64,000 nt of DNA, from the NCBI RefSeq assembly GCF_000720475.1, contig NZ_JOAP01000018.1:1-64000 (forward strand). Reading direction: 5' to 3'. Position 1 is the first letter of the stretch; each line of letters opens with the position of its first letter. Shown here in pieces: positions 1 to 9,598 of the stretch. The notes under the pieces were generated by a model. The model was not told where the DNA came from. It did no database searches and saw nothing but the letters and a program-made list of their open reading frames with translations. The translations under genes were made by a program, and so were the position numbers. This DNA comes from Streptomyces aureocirculatus (GTDB taxonomy: Bacteria > Actinomycetota > Actinomycetes > Streptomycetales > Streptomycetaceae).

Positions 1-16
1 CGCCCCCTCCCCTCCC

Positions 17-2902
17 TCACCTCCGCGTCGTCACCCTCAGCCCGGCCGCCCCACTGCCATCGGCCACCCCACCGCCGCCCGCCTCCCGGCCCGCCGGTCC
101 CCCTCGCGCCCCGGCCCGCCCGCCGGTCACCGCGACCGCGCCGCTCGTGTCGGTCCGCACCACCCGCGCGCCCCCGGCCCGCAGCGCCGCCACCGTCCGT
201 GGCGAGGGGTGCCCGTACGGGTTGTCCGCCCCGCACGAGATCAGCGCGAGCCGCGATCCCGTCCGGCGCAGCAGCAACGGGTCCTGATACGCCGACCCGT
301 GGTGCGCGACCTTCAGCACATCCACCCTCCCCAGCGCCGCCCCCTCCGGAGTGCGCAACAGGGCCCGCTGGGACGGTGGTTCGAGGTCGCCGAGCAGCAG
401 GAACGTCAAACCGGCGACCCGCACCAGCAACGTGACGCTCGCGTCGTTCGGTCCCTCGGCGCCGGCCGCCCGGCCGGACGGTGGCCACAGCACCCGCCAC
501 TCCAACGGCCCTGCCCGTCGCCGCTCCCCCGCCACGGCCACCGACAGCGGAATCCCCCGCCCGGCCGCCTGCCCCCGCACGAACGCGGCCTGCCCCGGCG
601 GCTCCTGAAACCCCGTCGTCTGGATCGCCCCCACGGAACGCCCCCGCAACACCCCGGGCAGCCCCGCCACATGATCCGCGTGAAAGTGCGTGAGCAGCAC
701 CAACGGCACCCGCGTGACCCCGAGCGACCGCAGACACCGGTCGACGAGCACCGGGTCGGGCCCCGCGTCCACCACCACCCCCGCGCCCCCGCCCGCCGCG
801 AGCACCGTCGCGTCCCCCTGCCCGACGTCACACATCACCAGCCGCCAACCCGGAGGCGGCCACCCCGCGATGACCCTGGTGAGCGGCGGGGGTTGCACGA
901 CCGCCAGCAGGAGCAGCAGCACACAGACGACACTCAGCCACGGATGCCTGGCCAGCCTGCCGCAGGCCAGAACCACCCCGACGGTGACGACCGCCAGCAG
1001 CAACGCCCCGCCCCAACTGCCCGGCCAGTCGACCCCATTGCCGGGCAGCGCCGCACCGGTCCGCGCGATCCCCGCGATCCATTCCGCCGGCCACCCCGCG
1101 CACCACGCGATCCCCCTCGCCACCGGCATCGCCACGGGCGCCACCGCCAGCGCCGCGAACCCCAGCACCGTCGCGGGCGCGACCGCGAACTCCGCCAGCA
1201 GATTGCACGGCACCGCCACCAGACTCACCCGCGCCGCGAGGACCGCCACCACCGGCGCACACACCGCCTGCGCCGCCGCCGCGGCCGCCAACGCCTCGGC
1301 CGGGCGCCCCGGAACCCCCCGTCGTCGCAGCGCCGCGCTCCACCTCGGCGCCAGCACGAGCAGTGCCCCCGTGGCAAGCACCGAAAGCAGGAACCCGTAA
1401 CTCCGCGCCAGCCACGGGTCGTACAGCACCAGCAGCAACACCGCGGCCGCCAACGCGGGCACCAGCGATCTGCGCCGCCCGGTACCGATCGCCACAAGCA
1501 CGATCAGCCCGCACGCCGCCGCCCGCAGCACACTCGGCTCCGGCCTGCACACGACGACGAACCCGAGCGTCAATCCGCCGCCGAGCAGCGCCGTCGTCCG
1601 CAGCGGGATGCCCAGCCTCGGGGCGAGACCACGCCGCTCCGCTCGGTGCGCGGTGCCGGGCGGGCCGATCAACAGGGCCAGGACGATGGTGAGGTTGGCG
1701 CCGCTCACCGCCAGAAGATGCGTGAGGTCCGTCGCCCGGAAGGCCTGGTCCAGGTCCGGCGGTACCCGTGCGGTGTCTCCGATCACCAGCCCCGGAAGCA
1801 GCGCGCGAGCGTCGTCCGGCAGCCCGTCCGTCGCTTCCCGCAGCCCCGCCCGCAACTCCCCCGCGAACCGCTGCATCCTCGACGGCGCCCCGACGACCCG
1901 CGGCACCTGCCCCTCGGACACCCGCAGCACCGCCGCCGTCCGCTCGCTCCCCGGCCACGGCGCCGCGAGGCTGCCCCGCACCCAGATCCGCGTCGACGGC
2001 AACAGATCCAACCACCCCGCACCGCCTACCCCCACACCGCCGTGCCTTGCACCACGTTGCCCCTCACCTCCTTCAGGAGCACCGCCCTGCCCCGCACCGC
2101 TATGCCCCGCACCACGTTGCCCCGGGCCTCCTTCCTCCGCGCCGCCTCCGCCCGTGCCCCCGTCCTCCGCGCCGCCTCGCCCTCCGCCCTCCTCGCTCGC
2201 CTGGCCGCCGCTGCGCCTGCCTTCCTTCTCCCGCACCACGACCAGCACCGGCGCCCGCGTCCTCCTCGTCGTGCCGTCGGTCCGCCGGACCCGGACTACC
2301 TCGCCGTTCAGCACGATCGACGGTGGCGCCGCACGGTCCCCCGTCACCCGGGGCCGGGTACGGCGCGGGTCCGATGTCACCTCCACCTCCGCCGTCACCT
2401 CCGCGTACCGCTCGGCGAGCGCGGGGACCGGGCCGCGATGCAGGTCCGCCCCGTGCAGACCGGCCACTGCCGCTGACGCGGCGGCGCACAGCAGGACGGC
2501 AGCCACACCCACCCGGGATCCGGGTGCGGGCGCCATGCGTCGGCCGGGGCCCGCGCGCCGGTGGGCGAGTCCCCTGCCGAGCCCGGCGTGGAGGCCGCCG
2601 CCGCGTGCCCGCGCCGTCCACGACACCAGGAGGGCTCCGGCCGCCACGACACAGATCACGACCACGGCCGCCACCATGTGGGGCGGAGCCGTCAGCGCGA
2701 GGGCTGCCGCCGCCCAGGCGCCGAGGGCGGGTGGCACCAGACGCAGGTCCATGGGGCCCTCGTCAGGCGGTTGCGCACCATCGCGCGTTCCCTGACCGGG
2801 GCGCCGCCCGGGCCCGGGCTCCCCGCGCCCTGCGGGGGTGGAACCGGGGCCGGGGGGCGTCGGCCGTCGTGCCCTCGTCGGTGGTCGCACCCCGCCCCTC
2901 AT
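17..2902 (-). CDS. comEC: ComEC/Rec2-family DNA-uptake channel protein
   Basis: Polytopic membrane protein of the competence family, expected to move single-stranded DNA across the membrane. A long hydrophobic core contains the family-type stretch HLLAVSGANL, followed by a C-terminal metallo-beta-lactamase-like domain with THFHADH at about residues 735-742. The most upstream start (2902) overlaps the comEA stop by 4 bases (ATGA), which suggests translational coupling. A later ATG at 2752 (MDLRLVPP) would remove a 50-residue Pro/Gly/Arg-rich tail and is a serious alternative. The tail around residues 225-290 is a low-complexity Gly/Ala/Glu insertion. Streptomycetes are not known to be naturally competent, so the physiological role is uncertain although the family assignment is firm. 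Confidence 0.9.
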   Translation of the reverse strand: MRGGVRPPTRARRPTPPGPGSTPAGRGEPGPGRRPGQGTRDGAQPPDEGPMDLRLVPPALGAWAAAALALTAPPHMVAAVVVICVVAAGALLVSWTARARGGGLHAGLGRGLAHRRAGPGRRMAPAPGSRVGVAAVLLCAAASAAVAGLHGADLHRGPVPALAERYAEVTAEVEVTSDPRRTRPRVTGDRAAPPSIVLNGEVVRVRRTDGTTRRTRAPVLVVVREKEGRRSGGQASEEGGGRGGAEDGGTGGGGAEEGGPGQRGAGHSGAGQGGAPEGGEGQRGARHGGVGVGGAGWLDLLPSTRIWVRGSLAAPWPGSERTAAVLRVSEGQVPRVVGAPSRMQRFAGELRAGLREATDGLPDDARALLPGLVIGDTARVPPDLDQAFRATDLTHLLAVSGANLTIVLALLIGPPGTAHRAERRGLAPRLGIPLRTTALLGGGLTLGFVVVCRPEPSVLRAAACGLIVLVAIGTGRRRSLVPALAAAVLLLVLYDPWLARSYGFLLSVLATGALLVLAPRWSAALRRRGVPGRPAEALAAAAAAQAVCAPVVAVLAARVSLVAVPCNLLAEFAVAPATVLGFAALAVAPVAMPVARGIAWCAGWPAEWIAGIARTGAALPGNGVDWPGSWGGALLLAVVTVGVVLACGRLARHPWLSVVCVLLLLLAVVQPPPLTRVIAGWPPPGWRLVMCDVGQGDATVLAAGGGAGVVVDAGPDPVLVDRCLRSLGVTRVPLVLLTHFHADHVAGLPGVLRGRSVGAIQTTGFQEPPGQAAFVRGQAAGRGIPLSVAVAGERRRAGPLEWRVLWPPSGRAAGAEGPNDASVTLLVRVAGLTFLLLGDLEPPSQRALLRTPEGAALGRVDVLKVAHHGSAYQDPLLLRRTGSRLALISCGADNPYGHPSPRTVAALRAGGARVVRTDTSGAVAVTGGRAGARGGPAGREAGGGGVADGSGAAGLRVTTRR

Positions 2903-4329
2903 GGCCGCACGAGGTTCTGCAAGTCGGCGAAGCGCTTCTCGCCGATGCCGTTCACTTCCCTGAGCTCGTCCACGGAACGGAACCCGCCGTGCTCCGTGCG
3001 GTAGTCGATGATGTGCTGCGCCAGGACCGGGCCCACGCCGGGCAGTGTGTCGAGCTGTTCGACGGTGGCGGTGTTGAGCCCTACGGGCCCGGCCGCCGCC
3101 GCTCCGGTGGTGCCGCCCGGCACCGCCGCCTGGCCGTTCGGCATCGGCCCCGGGACACCGCCCGGCACGGAGTCCGCACCCGTCTGTGCGGGGGCACCCA
3201 CCACGAGTTGCTCGCCGTCCACCAGGAGCCGGGCCCGGTTGAGTCCGTCCGTCCTCGCGCCCGCGCGGGCCCCGCCTGCCGCCCGGAGCGCGTCGGCCAC
3301 CCGGGAGCCGGCGGGCAGCCGCTGCACCCCGGGGTCGTGGACCTTGCCCCGGACGTCCACGACGACCCCACCGGTCGCGGCCGCCGAGGTGCCCGCGTCC
3401 GGCCCCGGTGGCGTTCCCGGAGGCGTTCCCGGTGCGGGGGACGGCTCGGTCTCGCCACCCGGGGACGCCGCCCCACCCACCACCTCAGGCGCCGGGACCG
3501 ACTGCGTGCGTCCGGACCAGAAGTGCTGCGCCGCGAAGACGGCGGCCACGATCAGGACGAGACCGAGCGCGACGACGCTCCGGCGCTCCACGCCACACCG
3601 CAACCGCAACCAGACCGGCAACCGCTCCCGCACCGCAAGCCCGGCCCGCGTCCGCCACGAGGTCGAAGCACGGGGCGGCTCGGCCTGCGGCTCGGGGAAC
3701 GACTCGGTCGGCGGCGCAGGGGACGGCTCGGAAGACGGCCCGGGTGGCAGCCCGCTCCGCGGCCCGGCGTGGGTCGGAGCGCCGCTCCCGTCGTCATCAC
3801 CCAGCCGGACGGCGGCGCCTACGGCGGCTGTCGCTCTCTGTGCGCCCGCAGTCCTCTGCCGATGAGTGGCCGCCGTCCTCTGCCGATGTGCACCCACCGT
3901 GCCCGTTGTGCCCGCCGTGCCCGCCGAAGCAAACGCAGGGGCCACCGTGCCCGCCGAAGCAAACCCAGGGGCCACCCCCGCGCCCGCCGAAGCAAACCCA
4001 GGGGCCACCCCCGCGCCCGCCGAAGCAAACCCAGGGGCCACCCCCGCGCCCAACCTCCCCGCACCCGGCCCCGCCTCAGCAAACAGCGCCTCGGCCCTCA
4101 GCCGTGTCCGCAGCCGCGTCGCCTCCGTCACCGCGCGCCTGCGCCGGGCTCGTCGCCGGGCATGATGGGGGGTCAGGTGCCCGACAGGCACACGGTGTTC
4201 ATCGGTGCGCCTCTCTTTCCCGAGGGTGCCGTCAGAGCGGCCGCCGCTCCCCGCGTCCGTCGGCTCCGCGGCGGCGTCCGCCGTCCCCGAGCCCCTGCGT
4301 TCCGTCCGTGAAGGTGATCGAAGTGCCAT
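2899..4329 (-). CDS. comEA: ComEA-type helix-hairpin-helix DNA-binding protein
   Basis: Membrane-anchored DNA receptor of the ComEA family. The order is a long low-complexity N-terminus, one TM segment (VVALGLVLIVAAVFAAQ), an SLBB-like stretch (VVDVRGKVHDPGVQRLPAG), and two C-terminal helix-hairpin-helix motifs (ATVEQLDTLPGVG and VDELREVNGIGEKR). At about 476 residues it is much longer than typical ComEA; the excess is the N-terminal region, which includes an 11-residue tandem repeat. The start at 4329 (MALRSPS) lacks a Shine-Dalgarno, but TAGCGT at 4337-4342 sits 7 bases upstream, as a -10 box would for a leaderless mRNA; an in-frame start at 4356 would overlap that box. It precedes comEC with a 4-base overlap. 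Confidence 0.88.
   Translation of the reverse strand: MALRSPSRTERRGSGTADAAAEPTDAGSGGRSDGTLGKERRTDEHRVPVGHLTPHHARRRARRRRAVTEATRLRTRLRAEALFAEAGPGAGRLGAGVAPGFASAGAGVAPGFASAGAGVAPGFASAGTVAPAFASAGTAGTTGTVGAHRQRTAATHRQRTAGAQRATAAVGAAVRLGDDDGSGAPTHAGPRSGLPPGPSSEPSPAPPTESFPEPQAEPPRASTSWRTRAGLAVRERLPVWLRLRCGVERRSVVALGLVLIVAAVFAAQHFWSGRTQSVPAPEVVGGAASPGGETEPSPAPGTPPGTPPGPDAGTSAAATGGVVVDVRGKVHDPGVQRLPAGSRVADALRAAGGARAGARTDGLNRARLLVDGEQLVVGAPAQTGADSVPGGVPGPMPNGQAAVPGGTTGAAAAGPVGLNTATVEQLDTLPGVGPVLAQHIIDYRTEHGGFRSVDELREVNGIGEKRFADLQNLVRP
3923..4051 (-). repeat. 33-bp in-frame tandem repeat in comEA
   Basis: Four head-to-tail units (3923-3952 of 30 bp, then 3953-3985, 3986-4018 and 4019-4051 of 33 bp). 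The last three are identical at the DNA level. In the comEA frame each encodes an 11-residue Gly/Ala/Val/Pro/Phe/Ser module (GVAPGFASAGA). Identity at third codon positions points to recent slippage expansion. Confidence 0.92.
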
Positions 4330-4472
4330 GCAGAAAACGCTAGGCACCTCGACCACATCGCGTTGATCTTGGTCAATTCCCGGGGATTACTCGGCAGTTG
4401 TGGATAACGCGGTCACCCACACGAGCGAGAGCGGCACGCGCCGCACGGAAGGACATCGGCCTGCGGGCGGCC

Positions 4473-5318
4473 TCAGCGAGGTGAGACCACAACCCCAAGC
4501 AGCCCCGGCCCCGTGTGCGCCCCGATCACCGCGCCCACCTCGCTGACGTGGAGTTCCGCCAGGCACGGGACCCGGTCGCGGAGGCGGTCCGCCAGGGTCG
4601 CCGCGCGTTCGGGGGCCGCCAGGTGGTGGACGGCGATGTCCACGTCGTGGGCGCCCGCCCGCTCGACCACGATCTCTTCCAGGCGGGCGATCGCCCTCGA
4701 CGCCGTGCGCACCTTCTCCAGCATCTCGATGCGACCGTCGTCCAGGGAGAGCAGCGGCTTCACCGCGAGCGCGGAGCCGAGGAGGGCCTGGGCGGCGCCG
4801 ATGCGGCCGCCGCGCCGCAGATAGTCGAGCGTGTCGACATAGAAGTACGTGGACATGGCCGCGGCCCGCTTCTCCGCGGCCGCCACCGCCTCGTCCACCG
4901 AGCCGCCCGACTCCGCCGTCTCGGCGGCGGACAGCGCGCAGAAGCCGAGGGCCATCGCCACCATGCCGGTGTCCACGACCCGCACCGGCACCGGTGCCTC
5001 GCGCGCCGCGAGGACGACGGCGTCGTACGTCCCGGAGAACTCGGCCGACAGGTGCAGCGAGACGATTCCGGTGGCGCCCGCCTCAGCGATCTTGCGGTAC
5101 GTCTGCGCGAAGACTTCGGGGCTGGGCCGCGAGGTGGTGACGGACTGGCGTTTCTGCAGGGCGAGCGCCAGGGAGCGGGCGGAGATCTCGGTGCCCTCTT
5201 CCAACGCCTGCTGGCCGAGGACCACGGTCAGCGGCACCGCGGTGATGTCGTGCCGCTCCATCGTCCGTTGCGGCAGGTAGGCCGTTGAATCGGTGACGAT
5301 AGCGACATGGCGGGACAT
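4473..5318 (-). CDS. DegV family fatty-acid-binding protein
   Basis: DegV (EDD) proteins bind a single fatty acid, and some are FakB subunits that present fatty acids to the kinase FakA; they are cytoplasmic. The start MSRHVAIVTDSTAYLP carries the family N-terminal signature (VTDSTAYLP), followed by TTSRPSPEVF and a C-terminal PGLLGVVV. The length of 281 residues is normal. The start at 5318 was chosen because the signature begins there; the 52 upstream in-frame codons look like non-coding GC-rich sequence. No clear Shine-Dalgarno is visible. There is no FakA-type kinase next door, so the lipid-kinase link is only an inference. Confidence 0.9.
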   Translation of the reverse strand: MSRHVAIVTDSTAYLPQRTMERHDITAVPLTVVLGQQALEEGTEISARSLALALQKRQSVTTSRPSPEVFAQTYRKIAEAGATGIVSLHLSAEFSGTYDAVVLAAREAPVPVRVVDTGMVAMALGFCALSAAETAESGGSVDEAVAAAEKRAAAMSTYFYVDTLDYLRRGGRIGAAQALLGSALAVKPLLSLDDGRIEMLEKVRTASRAIARLEEIVVERAGAHDVDIAVHHLAAPERAATLADRLRDRVPCLAELHVSEVGAVIGAHTGPGLLGVVVSPR

Positions 5319-5437
5319 GAGCTGGAGATTACCCGCAGCACCCCCGGTGCGGCAGTCCGACCCCTGTTCGCGGAGGACCGGCGGGCACCGACCGGTCATG
5401 CAGGGCCCGCGAGGACCGGCCGAGCTGAGCGCTCGGC

Positions 5438-6319
5438 TCAGGTGGTGCTCTCTGGCTTGGGCTTCTTCTGCCACGGGTACGTCGGCTGCGGCGCCGGCGA
5501 GGTGATCGCGGGCCTAGACGGCTCCTGGGCGGCGGGGCCGGTCTCCTGCGCGCGGGCGGACGTCTGTGACTGCGACGTCTGTGACTGCGACGCCTGCGCC
5601 GGGTCGGCGGCAGGCTTCGAGCTGGTCTTCGCCGGACCCGTCTCCGCCGTCGTGGCGGTGTCCGACCACGACGTGAGCGGGCGGTCGTCCGGCGGCGGGG
5701 TCGTCTTCCAGTGCCGCAGGGCGCCCGTCTCCATGTCGATCTGCTCCTTGAGCAGGTCCAGGTCGTCGTCCGCGAACTTGGTGGCGCGGTCGCGGGCCGC
5801 CCAGCGGAGCGAGTCGGCCGCCTTGACGATCTGCTCGGTGCGCTCCCGCAGGGCGGGCAGGCGCTGGCTCAGCTCGATCCGGTCGGGCTCCCGCTCCAGG
5901 CGCTTGAGCTCGTCGTCCAGCTCGTGGCCGTGGGCGCTCAGGCGCTGGAACAGTGCCAGGGACTCGTGCAGGGAGGCGTCCTCGGCGACGCCCGCGCGCA
6001 GCGAGTCCTGGGTCGCCCGCATCGACGTGCGGAGCTTGAGGCGCAACTGGGCCAGCTCGCCGACGGCGCCGGGCTGTGCGAGGGTCCTGGCGCGCAACGT
6101 GGTGTCCTCCACCGTGCGGCGGGCCTGCGTGATCGTGCGGTCCACGCCGCGGCGGGCGGCCCCGACCACCTTGACCGTCGCATACGCGCCCACCGCCAGG
6201 AACAGCAGGAAGAGCAGCGCGACCACTGCGATCACGGCTTCCACGATGCGTCTCCTTCGGCCCGGCGAATCGGCATGTCCGGTGTATCCAGCGTGTGCGG
6301 CACGCTCCGTCGTCCCCAT
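5438..6319 (-). CDS. single-TM protein with coiled-coil-like domain, unknown function
   Basis: I do not recognise a named family. The protein has about 293 residues: a short basic N-terminus, one TM helix (VIAVVALLFLLFLAVGAYATV) at about residues 22-42, then a charged helical region rich in Arg/Leu/Glu with a coiled-coil look up to about residue 190, and a Thr/Ser/Gln/Pro-rich tail ending PWQKKPKPESTT. The tail contains a QSQTSQSQTS micro-repeat. The start at 6319 is supported by GGAGAAG 4-10 bases upstream. It lies downstream of leuS in the same orientation with a 237-bp repeat-rich gap. Topology suggests a cytoplasmic stub and an extracellular helical domain. Confidence 0.75.
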   Translation of the reverse strand: MGTTERAAHAGYTGHADSPGRRRRIVEAVIAVVALLFLLFLAVGAYATVKVVGAARRGVDRTITQARRTVEDTTLRARTLAQPGAVGELAQLRLKLRTSMRATQDSLRAGVAEDASLHESLALFQRLSAHGHELDDELKRLEREPDRIELSQRLPALRERTEQIVKAADSLRWAARDRATKFADDDLDLLKEQIDMETGALRHWKTTPPPDDRPLTSWSDTATTAETGPAKTSSKPAADPAQASQSQTSQSQTSARAQETGPAAQEPSRPAITSPAPQPTYPWQKKPKPESTT

Positions 6320-6445
6320 GGACTTCTCCACGGTAAACGCAGCGGGCAGCCCGAGGGTTCCAGCGGAACCCCCAAGCTGCCCGTAGGGGACTACCCCGAT
6401 GCGCGGCAGCCGACGACCAGTTGGCCCGGCCAGGACGCGGGCGGG

Positions 6446-6511
6446 ACCTGGACCGGACCCAGCCCGCACCTGGACCGGACCCAGCCCGCACCTGGGCTGG
6501 ACCCAGTCCGG
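6446..6511. repeat. 22-bp tandem repeat downstream of leuS
   Basis: Two perfect 22-bp units (6446-6467 and 6468-6489) beginning ACCTGGACCGGACCC are followed by a diverged third copy (6490-6511). Further degenerate GGACC/GGGCC pieces continue to the leuS stop. The 6320-6556 gap holds no convincing gene. GGACC and GGTCC-type half sites could fold into several hairpins, but I see no clean U-tract terminator. Confidence 0.75.
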
Positions 6512-6556
6512 GCCCACCTCGGACCTGGGCCGGGCCAAGTCCGACCCAGCCCGGAC

Positions 6557-9472
6557 CTAGGCCGGAACGATGTTCACCAGCTTCGGCGCCCGCACGATGA
6601 CCTTGCGGATCCCCGCACCGGCCAGTGCCGCCACCACCCGCTCGTCGCCCAGGGCCACCTTCTCCAGCTCCTCCTCGGAGATGCCCGGTGCGACCTCCAG
6701 GCGGGCCTTGACCTTGCCCTTGATCTGCACGACGCAGGTCACGCTGTCGTCCACGACGTACGCGGGGTCGGCGACCGGGAAGTCCTGGTGGACGACCGAG
6801 TCGGTGTGGCCCAGCTTGCGCCACAGCTCCTCGGCGATGTGCGGGGCCAGCGGAGCGATCAGCAGCACCAGGCCCTCGGCGACGGAGCGCGGCACCGGGC
6901 CCGCCGCCTTGGTCAGGTGGTTGTTCAGCTCGGTGATCTTGGCGATGGCGGTGTTGAACCGCATGCCGTCCAGGTCCTGGCGCACACCGTCGATCGCCTT
7001 GTGCAGCGCGCGCAGCGTGTTCTCGTCCGGCTCGGCGTCCGCGACGGACAGCTCACCGGTGGCCTCGTCGACGATCAGGCGCCACAGGCGCTGCAGCAGC
7101 CGGTACTGGCCGACCACCGCGCGCGTGTCCCACGGACGGGAGACGTCCAGCGGGCCCATCGCCATCTCGTACAGGCGCAGCGTGTCCGCGCCGTACTCCT
7201 CGCAGATCTCGTCCGGAGTGACCGCGTTCTTCAGGGACTTGCCCATCTTGCCCAGCTCGCGCTTGACCTGCTCGCCCGCGAAGAAGAACTTCCCGTCGCG
7301 CTCCTCGACCTCCGCGGCGGGGACCGGGAAGCCCCGGCTGTCGCGGTAGACGTAGGCCTGGATCATGCCCTGGTTGAACAGCTTGTGGAACGGCTCGGCC
7401 GACGAGATGTGGCCCAGGTCGAACAGGACCTTCGACCAGAAACGCGCGTACAGCAGGTGCAGCACGGCGTGCTCGGCGCCGCCCACGTACAGGTCGGCGC
7501 CGCCGGTCGGCTGACCCTCCCGGGGGCCCATCCAGTACTGCTCGATGTCGGGGGCGACCAGCTTCCGGTCGTTGTGCGGGTCCAGGTAGCGCAGCTCGTA
7601 CCAGCACGAACCGGCCCAGTTGGGCATGGTGTTGGTCTCGCGGCGGAAGCTCCGCGGACCCTTGCCGTCACCCAGGTCCAGGGTGACGTGCACCCACTCC
7701 TCGTTGCGGGACAGCGGGGTTTCCGGCTGGGTGTCCGGGTCGAAGGTGCGCGGGCTGTAGTCGTCGACCTCCGGCAGTTCCAGGGGCAGCATCGACTCGG
7801 GCAGCGAGTGCGCCACGCCGTCCTCGTCGTAGACGATGGGGAAGGGCTCGCCCCAGTAGCGCTGGCGGCTGAACAGCCAGTCGCGCAGCCGGAAGTTGAC
7901 GGTCCCCCGGCCGATGCCCTCGCGCTCCAGCCACTCCGTGATGCGCGCCTTGGCCTCGACGACCACCAGGCCGTCCAGGGAGACCCGCTCACCCGCCGAG
8001 CCGATGATCTTCGCCTCGTAGGAGTCGAACGAGTCGTCCCACGTGGAGGGGTCGGTGCCCCGGCCGTCGGAGGGCTCGACCACGCAGCGCATCGGCAGCT
8101 CGAAGGCGCGGGCGAAGGCGAAGTCACGGCTGTCGTGGGCCGGGACCGCCATGATCGCGCCGGTGCCGTAGCCCATCAGGACGTAGTCGGCGATGAAGAC
8201 CGGGATCTGCTCGCCGCTGACGGGGTTCGTGGCGTACGCGCCCGTGAAGACGCCGGTCTTCTCCTTGGCGTCGGCCTGGCGCTCCACGTCGGACTTGGCG
8301 GCGGCGAAGGCACGGTACTTGGCGACGGCCTCCGCCGGCGTCGCGTGGCCGCCGGTCCACACGTCGTGCGTGCCCTCGGGCCAGGCGGCCGGGACGATGC
8401 CGTCGACCAGCTCGTGCTCGGGTGCCAGGACCATGTAGGTGGCGCCGAACAGGGTGTCCTGGCGGGTGGTGAAGACGGTGATCGCGTCACCTTCGGAGCC
8501 GACGGGGAAGTCGACGCGGGCGCCTTCGGAGCGGCCGATCCAGTTGCGCTGCTGCAGCTTGATGGCCTCCGGCCAGTCCAGCGCGTCCAGGTCGTCGATC
8601 AGGCGGTCGGCATAGGCCGTGATGCGCATGTTCCACTGGCGCAGCTTGGACTTGAAGACCGGGAAGTTGCCGCGCTCGGAGCGGCCGTCGGCGGTGACTT
8701 CCTCGTTGGCCAGGACGGTGCCGAGGCCGGGGCACCAGTTCACGGGGGCGTCGGAGGCGTAGGCCAGGCGGAAGCCGCTCAGGACGTCGGCGCGCTCCTT
8801 GGCGTCCAGCGCGTGCCACGCGCGCGTGGAGCCCGGTACGGCGCGTTCACCGCTCTCGAACTGCGCGATCAGGTCGGCGACCGGGCGGGCCTTCTTCGCC
8901 TCGTCGTCGTACCAGGAGTTGAAGATCTGCAGGAAGATCCACTGGGTCCACTTGTAGTAGTCCCGGTCGATCGTCGCGAAGGAGCGGCGCTTGTCGTGCC
9001 CCAGGCCCAGGGCGCGCAGTTGCGCCTTCATGTTCTCGATGTTGGCTTCCGTCGACACGCGCGGGTGCGTGCCCGTCTGCACGGCGTACTGCTCGGCGGG
9101 CAGGCCGAACGCGTCGAAGCCCAGGGAGTGCAGGACGTTGTGCCCCGTCATGCGCTGGTAGCGGGCGAAGACGTCGGTGGCGATGTATCCCAGGGGGTGG
9201 CCGACGTGCAGACCCGCACCCGAGGGGTACGGGAACATGTCCATGATGAACTTCTTGGGCCGCTCGACGGCCGCCGGGTCACCGGCCAGGTCGCCGCTCG
9301 GGTTGGGCGCCTCGTACGTGCCGTCGGCGTCCCAGAAGTCCTGCCAGCGCGCCTCGATCTCGGCCGCCAGGGCGGCCGTGTAGCGGTGCGGTGCGGCCGC
9401 CTCGGCAGCCGAGGGGGCGCCTCCCGCGCCTCCCGCGCCTTCAGCGGCGGCGGAGGAATTCGTCTCGCTCAT
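6557..9472 (-). CDS. leuS: leucyl-tRNA synthetase
   Basis: Class I aminoacyl-tRNA synthetase charging tRNA-Leu. The HIGH-type motif reads HVGH within [12 protein letters not shown] near the N-terminus; the CP1 editing domain has the threonine-rich TTRQDTLFG. The KMSKS motif reads KMGKS (GKMGKSLKN), a variant I believe is common in actinobacterial LeuS and not a defect. Length is 971 residues, normal. The start at 9472 (MSETNSS) is preceded by GGAG at a long 13-base spacing. Upstream sit a leucine-rich leader peptide, a strong hairpin and an intrinsic terminator, so expression is probably set by attenuation responding to charged tRNA-Leu. Confidence 0.97.
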   Translation of the reverse strand: MSETNSSAAAEGAGGAGGAPSAAEAAAPHRYTAALAAEIEARWQDFWDADGTYEAPNPSGDLAGDPAAVERPKKFIMDMFPYPSGAGLHVGHPLGYIATDVFARYQRMTGHNVLHSLGFDAFGLPAEQYAVQTGTHPRVSTEANIENMKAQLRALGLGHDKRRSFATIDRDYYKWTQWIFLQIFNSWYDDEAKKARPVADLIAQFESGERAVPGSTRAWHALDAKERADVLSGFRLAYASDAPVNWCPGLGTVLANEEVTADGRSERGNFPVFKSKLRQWNMRITAYADRLIDDLDALDWPEAIKLQQRNWIGRSEGARVDFPVGSEGDAITVFTTRQDTLFGATYMVLAPEHELVDGIVPAAWPEGTHDVWTGGHATPAEAVAKYRAFAAAKSDVERQADAKEKTGVFTGAYATNPVSGEQIPVFIADYVLMGYGTGAIMAVPAHDSRDFAFARAFELPMRCVVEPSDGRGTDPSTWDDSFDSYEAKIIGSAGERVSLDGLVVVEAKARITEWLEREGIGRGTVNFRLRDWLFSRQRYWGEPFPIVYDEDGVAHSLPESMLPLELPEVDDYSPRTFDPDTQPETPLSRNEEWVHVTLDLGDGKGPRSFRRETNTMPNWAGSCWYELRYLDPHNDRKLVAPDIEQYWMGPREGQPTGGADLYVGGAEHAVLHLLYARFWSKVLFDLGHISSAEPFHKLFNQGMIQAYVYRDSRGFPVPAAEVEERDGKFFFAGEQVKRELGKMGKSLKNAVTPDEICEEYGADTLRLYEMAMGPLDVSRPWDTRAVVGQYRLLQRLWRLIVDEATGELSVADAEPDENTLRALHKAIDGVRQDLDGMRFNTAIAKITELNNHLTKAAGPVPRSVAEGLVLLIAPLAPHIAEELWRKLGHTDSVVHQDFPVADPAYVVDDSVTCVVQIKGKVKARLEVAPGISEEELEKVALGDERVVAALAGAGIRKVIVRAPKLVNIVPA

Positions 9473-9522
9473 GGTCTTCAAAGCTCCATCGATCGTCTCT
9501 GCCTGCGGACATGGCCGGACGG

Positions 9523-9553
9523 CCAAACAAAAATGCCCCTCACACAGGAGGGG
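9523..9553 (-). terminator. intrinsic terminator in the leuS leader (attenuator)
   Basis: On the minus strand a perfect 6-bp stem CCCCTC/GAGGGG (9548-9553 with 9536-9541; loop 9542-9547) is followed by CATTTTTGTTT. It lies between the leader peptide (stop 9599) and leuS (start 9472), so it would terminate leuS transcription unless an alternative fold forms. Confidence 0.85.
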
Positions 9554-9567
9554 ACGCCGCGCCGATT

Positions 9568-9592
9568 CCGACCGTGTTCACTGCACGGTCGG
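9568..9592 (-). promoter_or_regulatory. leader hairpin between leader peptide and terminator
   Basis: Perfect 9-bp inverted repeat CCGACCGTG / CACGGTCGG (9584-9592 with 9568-9576; 7-base loop). It starts 7 bases after the leader-peptide stop codon, where a ribosome stalled on the Leu codons would interfere with it. It is the obvious candidate for the pause or anti-terminator element. Exact pairing partners need folding. Confidence 0.7.
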
Positions 9593-9598
9593 GACTGA

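Noticed and set aside
3923..4051. CRISPR or iteron cluster
   Set aside because: The repeats are in frame, have no spacers and encode a clean peptide module inside comEA.
6557..9472. Damaged KMSKS motif in LeuS
   Set aside because: KMGKS looks unusual, but I believe this form is common in actinobacterial LeuS, and all other motifs are intact.
5711..9598. 1,295-codon open frame on the plus strand across leuS
   Set aside because: Antisense shadow of leuS; composition (Val/Leu/Arg/Gly runs) and lack of motifs show it is not a gene.
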